A DNA stretch of 13,147 bases from positions 1-13,147 of the forward strand of contig CAZART010000136.1 in assembly GCA_964487555.1 (NCBI GenBank), written 5' to 3'. This document shows, one piece after another, positions 7,369 to 13,147 of the stretch; position 1 is the first letter of the stretch, and every line of letters starts with the position of its first letter. This DNA is from CAZART01 sp964487555. Lineage in GTDB: Bacteria; Bacteroidota; Rhodothermia; Rhodothermales; VXPQ01. The position numbers and the translations under genes were made by a program. The notes under the pieces are model-generated. The model saw nothing but the letters and a program-made list of their open reading frames with translations, ran no database searches and was not told the DNA's origin.

Positions 7369-7893
7369 ATGTCCCGCCTGTTATCCCTCATTCCTCTGCT
7401 GACTCTCCTGTTCACGTTGAACGCGTCTGCCCAAGAGGCCGGCTTCAAAGCCGAATTCTTGCAGCAATTCGGATCGGATGCCCGAAAGCTGGTAGCCTTA
7501 GCCGAAGCCATGCCGGCGGAGACATTCGACTGGCGGCCGGCGGAAGGTGTGTCGTCGGTGGAGGAAGCTTACATGCACATCGCGCGGTACAACTACTACT
7601 ATCCGCAGTCAAGCTTCCACGTGCCGGTGCCGGAGGGTATAGATCTGGAGACCATCGAGTCGATAAGGGGGAAGGAGGCGGTCGTGGCCGAGCTCAAGCG
7701 CTCGCTCGACCACGTTCGGGACGTCGTCGCGGAAATGACCGAGGAGGAGATGAACGCGGCGACGACCCTCTACGGCCGGCCTGCGACGAACCGGGCGGTG
7801 CTGCTTCAACTTCTCACGCACATGAACGAGCATCTCGGCCAGCAGATCGCCTATGCGAGGTCGAACGAGGTCGTGCCGCCGTGGTCGGGATAG
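7369..7893 (+). CDS. Exported DinB-family protein
   Basis: A 174-residue protein with a Sec signal peptide (about 1-21, ending NASA|QEA) followed by a DinB/YfiT-like four-helix bundle. The family's three metal-binding histidines are visible: His70 in AYMHIARYNYY, and His151 and His155 in LLTHMNEHLGQQIAYAR. That spacing, with one His early and an HxxxH pair near the C-terminus, is the standard arrangement. DinB-fold proteins include thiol-dependent S-transferases, but most members have no known reaction. FDWRPAEGVSSVEEA (53-67) matches the common 'W.p.....S..e...Hi' region. Export is unusual compared with the cytoplasmic bulk of the family, although exported members occur in Bacteroidota-like genomes. 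It is convergent with the TPR gene, leaving 93 bases between. Start choice is fixed by the signal peptide. Confidence 0.88.
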   Translation: MSRLLSLIPLLTLLFTLNASAQEAGFKAEFLQQFGSDARKLVALAEAMPAETFDWRPAEGVSSVEEAYMHIARYNYYYPQSSFHVPVPEGIDLETIESIRGKEAVVAELKRSLDHVRDVVAEMTEEEMNAATTLYGRPATNRAVLLQLLTHMNEHLGQQIAYARSNEVVPPWSG

Positions 7894-7986
7894 ATGGCGC
7901 TCGTCCGGAACCTGGCGAATGGATAACTAGCCTTGCGTTTACTTCTCATACGCGGTATCCCGAAAAACCGTACGGACACGACTGGA

Positions 7987-9561
7987 TCACTCCCCAGCAC
8001 GCTCCAAACCCTTCACCGCCATCTTGCGGCCGGGCGTGCGCGCCAGGGCTGCGCGAAAGGCCTCTTCCGCTTCGGATCGATGCCCCGCGGCAAGCAGGAG
8101 CTCCCCCAGCAGCTCGTGGGAGGGCTTGTCGATGAAGGGCGGTCCGAACATGAAGGGCATCTGCTCTTCAAGCCTGGCGGCTTCGCGCGCGTGCGTGATC
8201 GCTGCCGCCGCGTCGCCCTGTGTCTGGGCCAGGAGCGCCTCCATCTGCGCCTCGATCACGGCGGATCGGGCCGTAGCCTCCAGCTCCAATGTCATATCAG
8301 CGTCGGCCGCCAACCGGGCGGTTTCCAGACCGAGCTCGCGGACGGCCGAGATTGAACTCCGGACCCCGGCTTCGTCACCGCGTTTGGCGGCTTCCAGACC
8401 GTCCATATAGGCTACCGTCATGCGCTCCTGTACCTGATCGGGGCGAAGCTCGATGGAGAGGCGCGCGATATCTGAATCGAACGCCTCCGTATCCACCAGA
8501 TACCGAGCCCACATCGTGAGGAACGAGGCCTGATTCGAGAGGTCCGGATCGAACACGGGCGGGGGGGAGTCCTCCGCAACGGCGTCGGCGTGGCACGCGG
8601 CGATCAACTCCGCAGCCTGCTCTACCTCTCCTAGCTGCAAGTAGCCGTAATTCAGCCAGGTGATAGGGTGCCCGCACGCAACGGGCGCGAGGCCGGATTG
8701 GGCGCGGGCGCGCGAGGCTGCCGCCACGGCGTTGAGGTTAGCGTCGACCACGTCCTGCCACAGCCCGGATGCGACGAAGATATGCGAGCACATATGCTGC
8801 GCGTGCGCCGCGTCCGGTGCGATCTGGGAGTACGCCCTCGCGGCTCGCATACCGAGCGGTGCGTGGATGGGGTCGTCGTACGAATGGATCAGGTAATGCG
8901 CTGCACCCGGATGGTTTGGGTTCGCGTCGAAGACCTCCTCGACGATCGCCGCGGCTCGCATGTAGGTGGCGAAGTCGCGCCCTTCGTCCGCCGTTCCGAG
9001 GATCGCCAGCGCCGTGAAGGCGGCGATCTCGGGATCGTCGGGGTACTTCGCATGGAGCGCCTCCATGAAGCGTGCGTACTCGTCGTCCCTGTCCTCCTTA
9101 TTTCCCTCGCCGTAGAGGACCTCGATCGCGGCGAGAAGATCGCGTTCGCGTTCGGTGGGAGCGGTGGCGAACCGGGCTTCCTGAGTTTCTCCCATCCGTT
9201 CGATGGCCGCACGCGCGGCGTCGCGATTCTGCACCTCCCAGATCGGGTGGTTGTAGGTCATCGCCTCGCCCCAGTAAGCAAGCGCGAAGTCGGGGTCGAG
9301 CGCCTGGGCTTCGCGGAAGGCCTCGGCGGCCGAGCGGTATTCGAAGCTGTGAAGCAGCAATACGCCCCGATTGAAGGCGTCCTGGGCCTCGGGCGCGCCG
9401 GAGTTTGGAAAGGAAAGTGCCCCGAGCCCCTCGACGACTACAAGTTCGTGATGGTAGCGCGTCGGTGCCGCGTCCGCATGCTCATTGGGCGACTGGGCTT
9501 TGGAGGGCGGCGTCAGTGCGACGGTGACGAGAAGCGCCGCAGATGCGATCAGGCGAGTCAT
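7987..9561 (-). CDS. Exported TPR protein with His cluster
   Basis: A 524-residue protein with a signal peptide (about 1-22, PSKA|QSP), so probably periplasmic. Tetratricopeptide-like helices are clear at about 58-98 (DAFNRGVLLLHSFEYRSAAE then FALAYWGEAM) and at the C-terminus (about 480-520, HELLGELLLAAGHRSEAEEA). Between them lies HYLIHSYDDPIHAPLGMRAA (222-241) and HAQHMCSHIF (253-262). I recognise this combination of HSYDDP and HAxHMxSHIF from a family usually annotated only as 'tetratricopeptide repeat protein'. The density of His and Asp (His222, 226, 233, 253, 256, 260) suggests a metal or ligand site rather than a plain scaffold, but no reaction is known to me. The gene is monocistronic on this strand. 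No Shine-Dalgarno precedes the ATG; the signal peptide supports the start. Confidence 0.85.
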   Translation of the reverse strand: MTRLIASAALLVTVALTPPSKAQSPNEHADAAPTRYHHELVVVEGLGALSFPNSGAPEAQDAFNRGVLLLHSFEYRSAAEAFREAQALDPDFALAYWGEAMTYNHPIWEVQNRDAARAAIERMGETQEARFATAPTERERDLLAAIEVLYGEGNKEDRDDEYARFMEALHAKYPDDPEIAAFTALAILGTADEGRDFATYMRAAAIVEEVFDANPNHPGAAHYLIHSYDDPIHAPLGMRAARAYSQIAPDAAHAQHMCSHIFVASGLWQDVVDANLNAVAAASRARAQSGLAPVACGHPITWLNYGYLQLGEVEQAAELIAACHADAVAEDSPPPVFDPDLSNQASFLTMWARYLVDTEAFDSDIARLSIELRPDQVQERMTVAYMDGLEAAKRGDEAGVRSSISAVRELGLETARLAADADMTLELEATARSAVIEAQMEALLAQTQGDAAAAITHAREAARLEEQMPFMFGPPFIDKPSHELLGELLLAAGHRSEAEEAFRAALARTPGRKMAVKGLERAGE

Positions 9562-9968
9562 GGCGAGGCGATGGATGAGTTTGTGGAGGTCGGCCCGACA
9601 CGGGCCACGACTGCAATGTACGACTGAACACGTCGACCCGCGATGCGTCCGCGATCATGCTTTTAGTATCCTTCGCTATGAGTCGGAGCGGCCTTCACAC
9701 TTTCCGGCAGCTCTGATGCACTCCGCCAGCAGACCTGAAGCAAAAGGAGAGGTTCGCCTTGGCCGTAAATCTCATTATAATAGTCGAACGCCGCCTCCGA
9801 CTGCTGCGGTCACCTTCCTCTTCACTCCGCAAAAACAACGCGCAACCTTACTACCTGCTTCGCATATGCGTTCGTCGATTTCGGCAACGAGCGATCGACT
9901 ATGCTATGAAGAACAGAATGCGGCTTTCACCACCCATCCCGTAAATCCCCGACTAACGAGGCCCGACC
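9562..9968. other. Long intergenic region between divergent genes
   Basis: About 407 bases between the TPR gene (minus) and the YciI-family gene (plus). It holds a short perfect hairpin at 9592-9606 (GGCCCG, loop ACA, CGGGCC), which would fall in the TPR gene's leader, and a TATAAT box at 9776-9781. Overlapping open frames across 9485-10090 have no recognisable content and are not called. Confidence 0.4.
9753..9781 (+). promoter_or_regulatory. Possible promoter upstream of the YciI-family gene
   Basis: A perfect -10 hexamer TATAAT (9776-9781) has a poor -35 match TTCGCC (9753-9758) at the ideal 17-base spacing. It would leave a leader of roughly 180 bases before the ATG at 9969. The local DNA is AT-rich compared with its surroundings. 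In a Bacteroidota-like host a sigma-70 consensus of the E. coli kind is not expected to be the main promoter form, so this is tentative. Confidence 0.25.
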
Positions 9969-10415
9969 ATGCGATTCGTGATGTTCATGATACCCAAAGT
10001 TTACCAGCCCGACACACCGCAAGGCGAGAAAGCCGGCGACGGATTCACCCCGCCTGCCGAGGCCGTCGAGGCCATGATGCAGTACAATGAAGAGCTGGCC
10101 CGTGCAGGCGCGCTCGTGGCCCTCGACGGACTTCATCCACCGCAGGAGGGCGCGCGCGTTGCGTTCTCCGGAAAGGATCCGATCGTTACCGACGGTCCCT
10201 TCATCGAATCCAAAGAAGTGGTCGGCGGATACTGGATCATCGACGTAGCCTCGAAGGAAGAGGCGGTCGAGTGGGCCAGGAAGTGCCCCGCGGCAGAAGG
10301 CGACACTATCGAGATCCGCCGGGTATTCGAAATGGAGGAATTTCCGGAGGACGTCCGCAAGGCCGCCGACAATCCGGTCGTGAACGAGCAAATCGACCGT
10401 CGCGGCAGCGCTTGA
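9969..10415 (+). CDS. YciI-family (YCII-related domain) protein
   Basis: A 148-residue protein of the YCII-related, 'DGPF' type. The opening MRFVMFMIPKVYQ, the middle HPPQEGARVAFSGKDPIVTD, the signature DGPF (75-78), and SKEVVGGYWIIDVASKEEAV (81-100) with EWARKCP (101-107) all match the family. The fold is a ferredoxin-like alpha/beta barrel. These proteins are common next to ECF sigma factors in actinobacteria and others, but none is adjacent here. Function is generally unknown; YciI itself has a proposed His-Asp active site, and the His here is His56. ACGAGG about 9 bases before the ATG is a plausible ribosome-binding site, one of the better ones in the window. A possible terminator overlaps the 3' end. 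Confidence 0.88.
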   Translation: MRFVMFMIPKVYQPDTPQGEKAGDGFTPPAEAVEAMMQYNEELARAGALVALDGLHPPQEGARVAFSGKDPIVTDGPFIESKEVVGGYWIIDVASKEEAVEWARKCPAAEGDTIEIRRVFEMEEFPEDVRKAADNPVVNEQIDRRGSA

Positions 10416-10426
10416 TTCGATTTTTT
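10390..10426 (+). terminator. Possible intrinsic terminator of the YciI-family gene
   Basis: AAATCGA (10390-10396) pairs with TCGATTT (10417-10423). An inner CGC/GCG pairing lies between them, and T-residues run from 10421 to 10426. The stem overlaps the last codons and the TGA stop. The outer stem is AT-rich and the loop is large, so termination strength is doubtful. Confidence 0.3.
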
Positions 10427-10460
10427 GAAACGGTCGTGGCCCCGCTAACACGGCCGGCAT

Positions 10461-10475
10461 GCCCGAGCATCGGGC
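10461..10475. repeat. Short hairpin, 6-base arms
   Basis: GCCCGA (10461-10466), loop GCA, TCGGGC (10470-10475). It is flanked by two copies of the palindrome GCCGGC (10453-10458 and 10474-10479, the second sharing bases with the arm). There is no T-run after it. Confidence 0.5.
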
Positions 10476-10516
10476 CGGCGCCGACCGGCGCGCCTCTCTC
10501 GGTCATCCGGGCCGTC

Positions 10517-10542
10517 CGAAGGGAGCAGCATCGCTCCCTTCG
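10517..10542. repeat. Perfect 10-base inverted repeat (REP-like hairpin)
   Basis: CGAAGGGAGC (10517-10526), loop AGCATC, GCTCCCTTCG (10533-10542). All ten pairs match. It is followed by ACTTCGCTGGTCATTCCGA, which has the look of the interspersed 'GTCATTCCGA' repeats I know from many genomes. There is no T-run, so it is not a typical terminator. It is intergenic, between the YciI-family gene and a T9SS-domain remnant. Confidence 0.75.
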
Positions 10543-10606
10543 CTTCCGACTTCGCTGGTCATTCCGAACCCGGATCTGCCGTCTGTCCGCCGACGCGCCG
10601 GTCAGG

Positions 10607-10795
10607 CTACCTGACGAGGGTGATCGTGCACCCAGTTTGTCCCGTCGCGGTGGACAGGTTGTAGAAATACGCCCCGCTTGGAGCGTCGTCGGCCGCCCAG
10701 GTCACGGCGTGCTTTCCAGCCGTGCGGGATTCATCCACCAGGGTCTCGGTGAGGCGACCCAGCACATCGAATACCCGAACCGTTACCTGGCCGGG
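10607..10795 (-). pseudogene. T9SS type A C-terminal sorting domain remnant
   Basis: The minus strand encodes about 62 residues ending at a TAG (10607-10609): PGQVTVRVFDVLGRLTETLV, then KHAVTWAADDAPSGAYFYNL and finally TGCTITLVR. This is the C-terminal two-thirds of the type IX secretion sorting domain, in which 'V.v.vfDvlGR.v..L.....aG.h...wd....paGvYf.rl' is the normal form and the protein ends in a short Lys/Arg-tipped strand. The usual beginning (a YPNPF-type motif) is missing, and the upstream sequence does not resemble a passenger protein. The frame stays open to about 10960 without recognisable content. I read it as the stranded tail of a secreted protein gene. It is also the best lineage clue in the window, because T9SS is limited to the Bacteroidota and close relatives. 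Confidence 0.7.
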
Positions 10796-11133
10796 CGCGC
10801 GCTCTCCGTCGGCCGGTGATGACTCACCAAAACCTGCAATCTCAGCAGGGAATGATCCCTCGCCACGCCTTCTCGCGAAAAGTATGGTGCGGGCGGTCCT
10901 CAGAATAATGACGGCACGATCGGAGAAATGGCACCGAACATGGCCCCCGAGATCGTACTAATCCGTTCCGTCGCCGCCGTATTGATCGGGCGGCGTTGCC
11001 GTTGACATGTGGTTCGGCGCCCCGGCGCCCCCGCGCCGCCGACTACGCCGTAAACGAGATGAAGCGGGGAAATCTGTGAGCGCCAGCAGCGCCAGACTCG
11101 CGTTGGCACGACAAAATCAACGCTGCAGGAGTT

Positions 11134-11154
11134 ACCCGAGGTTATAAACCGGGT
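11134..11154. repeat. Bulged hairpin
   Basis: ACCC (11134-11137) pairs with GGGT (11151-11154). After a two-base GA bulge, GGTT (11140-11143) pairs with AACC (11147-11150) around an ATA loop. It lies 140-160 bases upstream of the Uma2 start and directly before a second palindrome. No T-run follows. Confidence 0.45.
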
Positions 11155-11156
11155 GC

Positions 11157-11182
11157 CGTACGTGTTATCTAAGACAAGTACG
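11157..11182. promoter_or_regulatory. Operator-like imperfect palindrome
   Basis: CGTACGTGT (11157-11165) and ACAAGTACG (11174-11182) are complementary at 8 of 9 positions around an 8-base spacer TATCTAAG. The length, spacing and AT-rich centre are like a dimeric regulator's operator. It lies about 110 bases upstream of the Uma2 gene. No adjacent regulator gene is present. Confidence 0.35.
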
Positions 11183-11293
11183 ACCTAAGGTTATCCATGC
11201 GTTGCACTCGCCCGTCGCAGCCATGGACGTTCCCGCAAGGGATCGGCCCATCCGAAACAGCGTAATACAACTTTTCAATCCCGTGATCCGGAT

Positions 11294-11803
11294 ATGCCGT
11301 CGACCGACATGGAAACCCTCTCCGCATGGAGCCGGGCCCTTCGCGATCCGTCGCTTCGCGATCTGCCCTATAAGATCGAGACGAACGAGTACGGGCAGCT
11401 CGTCATGAGCCCGCTGAGGCCGCTGCACGGCTATCTCCAGATGCGCGTTGGCGAGCTGCTACGCGAGCACGTCGAAGAACCGGGACGACCGGTCGTTGAA
11501 TTTGCGATCGAGACCTCAAAGGGCGTCAAAGTACCCGATACCGTCTGGATATCCGAAGATCGGTGGCGACAGTTTGCAGCCGATGCGGATGCCTCCACCG
11601 TCGCCGCGGAAATCTGCGTCGAAGTCCTCTCCAGCTCGAACACAAAAGCCGAAATCGACGAAAAACGGCGCCTCTACTTCGAGCATGGTGCCCTCGAAGT
11701 ATGGTCGTGCGACATGGAAGGAAAGCTCCGCTTCTTTGACCCCGCCGGCGAGCAATCCTCCTCTGCGCTCGTGCCGAGATTTCCGAAAGCGATCGACATC
11801 TAG
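11294..11803 (+). CDS. Uma2-family putative endonuclease
   Basis: A 169-residue protein of the Uma2 family (PF05685, former DUF820), a PD-(D/E)xK-fold group annotated as putative restriction endonuclease-like. The core is clear: GQLVMSPLRPLHGYLQMRVG (34-53), VKVPDTVWISEDRW with Asp82 (78-91), ICVEVLSSSN with Glu110 (107-116), KAEIDEKRRLYFEHGALEVW (118-137) with Lys124, and SCDMEGKLRFF. Asp82, Glu110 and a downstream Lys supply the expected acidic and basic residues. No methylase or recognition subunit is nearby; Uma2 genes are usually solitary and found in many copies in cyanobacteria and some Bacteroidota-like genomes. Real activity and role are not established. ATGs at 11294 and 11309 are both possible. 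Length agrees with the family. Confidence 0.88.
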   Translation: MPSTDMETLSAWSRALRDPSLRDLPYKIETNEYGQLVMSPLRPLHGYLQMRVGELLREHVEEPGRPVVEFAIETSKGVKVPDTVWISEDRWRQFAADADASTVAAEICVEVLSSSNTKAEIDEKRRLYFEHGALEVWSCDMEGKLRFFDPAGEQSSSALVPRFPKAIDI

Positions 11804-11928
11804 GCGACATCCGTCGAGGACCATTGGACCCTTTTTCTGCGAGCTCTCAAGGCACATGGTCGCATCCGGCAAAGCCGATGAGCACCGACCTGCAAAGTCG
11901 TCGATCTATTTCGGATTACCGCGGTTAC

Positions 11929-12565
11929 TCAGATCATCAGTACCTGGCATCGAGCCCGCGCCGTCCTTCCCGGAACGTATTCAGCGAATTTAACTTTATC
12001 CGCCGCCCCACCGCGCCCGCGGGGGTGCGAGGGCGGAGGGCGTGAAGTGAGCCCCACTCCGTCGAGGTACGTGCGAATCGCTGGAGGGTGGGTGAGCGCG
12101 GCGATGATCTTCATCGTGCCGCCGCAGTCCGGGCAGACCGTAACGTCCACGCGGAAGACGCGCGTCAGCAGGCGTGCCCAGGAGAGCCGGTACGGCGGTC
12201 TAGGGGTATGGGTTAGGGCCGCTTTCGCACAGCGCGCGTCGGAACCGGTCTCTTTCGGGCGGGGTCCCGGCACGATGTATTCCCGCCCGGCCGCGTTAGG
12301 GGCGAGGACGCCGTGGTAGCGGACGAGGTTGAGGCGCGGCCGTGGAGCGAAGGCGGCGAGTTTTTACTGCGTGAGTCGCACGCTGCGCGTGCTCGTCTCG
12401 ATAAGCTCCAGTGGCGAGAGAAGCAGGTGGGTGGTCCCTGCCGGAGGATCGCGTGCGCTCCAGGAAGGTCTCCAGGTGTCCGGCCATCACCTGGTAAAGG
12501 GCGTCCGTTTTGGGGGTGCGGCGGCGGTAGCTGCGCGCGCCGGCAACGGCTGCGAGAGCAGGCAT
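11929..12565 (-). mobile_element. IS91-like transposase remnant, internally deleted
   Basis: The minus strand carries both ends of an IS91-family (Y2/HUH) transposase with the middle gone. The N-terminal piece (from ATG 12565) reads SYRRRTPKTDALYQVMAGHL and ETFLERTRSSGR. At about 12436-12450 the frame changes and the text becomes GTTHLLLSPLELIE, which belongs near the C-terminus. After a 33-base insertion with a stop (12364-12396), it continues KLAAFAPRPRLNLVRYHGVL and later SWARLLTRVFRVDVTVCPDC, with the zinc-ribbon pair CPDCGG, and ends at TGA 11929-11931. The missing middle, a couple of hundred residues in the family, contains the HUH and catalytic tyrosines, so the element cannot move itself. 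IS91 elements have no terminal inverted repeats, so its DNA ends cannot be set. It shows past rolling-circle transposition here. Confidence 0.8.
12364..12396 (-). repeat. 33-base palindromic insertion in the transposase relic
   Basis: These 33 bases (11 codons) separate SPLELIE from KLAAFAPRPR, which are contiguous in the transposase family as I know it. The block ends with an in-frame TAA (12364-12366). Inside it, GCACGC (12378-12383) and GCGTGC (12387-12392) form a perfect 6-base hairpin with a TGC loop. Removing the block restores one open frame. Confidence 0.5.
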
Positions 12566-12790
12566 GCCCCGCAGTAAAACAAGTGCCGTGCCGGGGTAGC
12601 CGGAGTGTGTGGACGTCCGGACTGAGGGCCGTTATTCGGGTCGGCCTTAAATGCCATGGCTGGAAGCCACAAGTATGCACGTCCCGCGGTTGGCATGGAC
12701 GCGTCGGCGTATCCCACGCTCATGGTCTCCTGCGCCACCGTCGTCTCAAGCCGGAAAAATAGAGCTGACGTCCTATCGTTTACGAGCTCA

Positions 12791-12862
12791 TTCTCGAGGC
12801 AAATTCCTCCATCCACTCGTCGGATGAAGTAGTTCTCGAGGCAGCCCCCTATCACTCGTCGG
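12791..12862. repeat. Imperfect tandem duplication at the amylase 3' end
   Basis: Copy 1 (12791-12823) and copy 2 (12833-12862) share TTCTCGAGGCA at the left and CACTCGTCGG at the right, with diverged centres of 12 and 9 bases. The offset is 42 bases. Copy 2 includes the TGA stop (12852-12854) and last codons of the alpha-amylase gene on the minus strand, so the duplication copied the gene's end into downstream DNA. CTCGAG in each copy is itself a palindrome. Confidence 0.7.
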
Positions 12863-13147
12863 TGCACGCCGTGAGCACGACGCCCCATTTATGAGGGAGA
12901 GATAAGGTCAGAGATCCTCCTTCTGGCCGGTAGACGACATCCGCGAGAACGTCGCGATAGCACGAAGCCCGCATCTCCGGAAGGACGGCCTCCGAAGCTG
13001 ATTCGGAGCTGTTCAGGGCGACGATGATGCGTTCGCTCCCCAGCGTCCGCTCGAAGGCGAAAACGTCGCCGCCTTCGTCGGCCAGGAGGGTTCGGTACGC
13101 TCCCACGCGGAGCGCCTCGTGCCGGTTGCGGATGCCGATGAGGTGCT
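12852..13147 (-). CDS. GH13 alpha-amylase-type enzyme, C-terminal end (partial)
   Basis: The frame is open from the right edge and ends at a TGA (12852-12854), giving the last 97 residues of a protein that starts outside the window. It reads HLIGIRNRHEALRVGAYRTL, then DVFAFERTLGSERIIVALNS, and ends PHKWGVVLTACTDE. This is the end of the catalytic barrel (the 'LI.lR..hpaLr.G.y' helix) and the C-terminal beta-sandwich of glycoside hydrolase family 13 enzymes, which cut or rearrange alpha-glucans. The 'vfaF.R..g.e.iiValN' strand pair is characteristic. Catalytic residues lie outside the window, so the exact activity (alpha-amylase, neopullulanase, cyclomaltodextrinase) is open. An internal GTG (13104-13106) should not be taken as the start. 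A tandem repeat overlaps its end. Confidence 0.82.
   Translation of the reverse strand, partial: HLIGIRNRHEALRVGAYRTLLADEGGDVFAFERTLGSERIIVALNSSESASEAVLPEMRASCYRDVLADVVYRPEGGSLTLSLPHKWGVVLTACTDE

Larger units (their letters stand above)
10796..11293. other. Non-coding stretch upstream of the Uma2 gene
   Basis: About 500 bases without a recognisable gene. The minus strand near 10850-10915 reads GTCATTATTCTGAGG and then GAGGGATCATTCCCTGCTGA, which resembles interspersed repeats widespread in intergenic DNA. A hairpin (11134-11154) and an operator-like palindrome (11157-11182) lie nearer the Uma2 gene. A TTGACA at 11002-11007 has no -10 partner in the GC-rich DNA that follows. Open frames here are short and featureless. 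Confidence 0.4.

Noticed and set aside
9592..9606. Perfect GGCCCG/CGGGCC hairpin as a terminator or riboswitch element
   Set aside because: It is short, lacks a T-run and lies in GC-rich DNA where such hairpins are common by chance.
8668..9627. 319-codon plus-strand open frame
   Set aside because: It is antisense to the TPR gene and arises from high GC; no domain or sensible start.
11002..11007. TTGACA as a -35 promoter box
   Set aside because: The following 25 bases are strongly GC-rich and offer no -10 element.
12487..12888. 133-codon minus-strand open frame across the transposase start and the repeat
   Set aside because: It runs through the tandem repeat and overlaps the transposase N-terminal frame; its translation has no family resemblance.

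Overview
The window looks like a chromosomal accessory stretch from a GC-rich member of the Bacteroidota/Rhodothermota group. The evidence is a truncated type IX secretion (T9SS) C-terminal sorting domain, an FtsX/MacB-type permease of the fused 800-residue kind common there, several exported hydrolase-like proteins, and starts that mostly lack a Shine-Dalgarno sequence. The lineage call is inference; there is no rRNA or marker gene here.

Layout, left to right. 1-158 is the end of a PAPS-dependent sulfotransferase. 159-550 is a broken Panacea (SocA-like antitoxin) gene that has lost its N-terminus and carries a frameshift. 732-1633 (minus) is an intact RES-Xre toxin-antitoxin operon with a 4-base ATGA overlap. 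1886-4303 (plus) is a lone ABC-transporter permease with no ATPase beside it. 4540-6958 (minus) holds a small basic protein, a nucleotidyltransferase overlapping it by 76 bases, and a lipoprotein amidohydrolase that lacks the family's HxH metal motif. 7369-7893 (plus) is an exported DinB-fold protein, and 7987-9561 (minus) is an exported TPR protein with a conserved-looking His cluster. 9969-10415 (plus) is a YciI-family protein. 10416-11293 is decayed DNA with a long perfect hairpin and a T9SS-domain remnant. 11294-11803 (plus) is a Uma2-family putative endonuclease. 11929-12565 (minus) is an internally deleted IS91-like transposase. 12791-12862 is a duplicated motif, and the window ends in the C-terminus of a GH13 alpha-amylase-type enzyme (minus).

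The genes do not form one pathway. The picture is housekeeping or exported single genes interleaved with toxin-antitoxin-type modules (RES-Xre intact, the nucleotidyltransferase pair possible, Panacea broken), a Uma2 gene and a dead transposon, which suggests repeated insertion and decay. The items most worth a second look are the overlapping small-protein/nucleotidyltransferase pair, the amidohydrolase with a substituted metal site, the 33-base palindromic insertion inside the transposase relic, and the sulfotransferase/Panacea junction.
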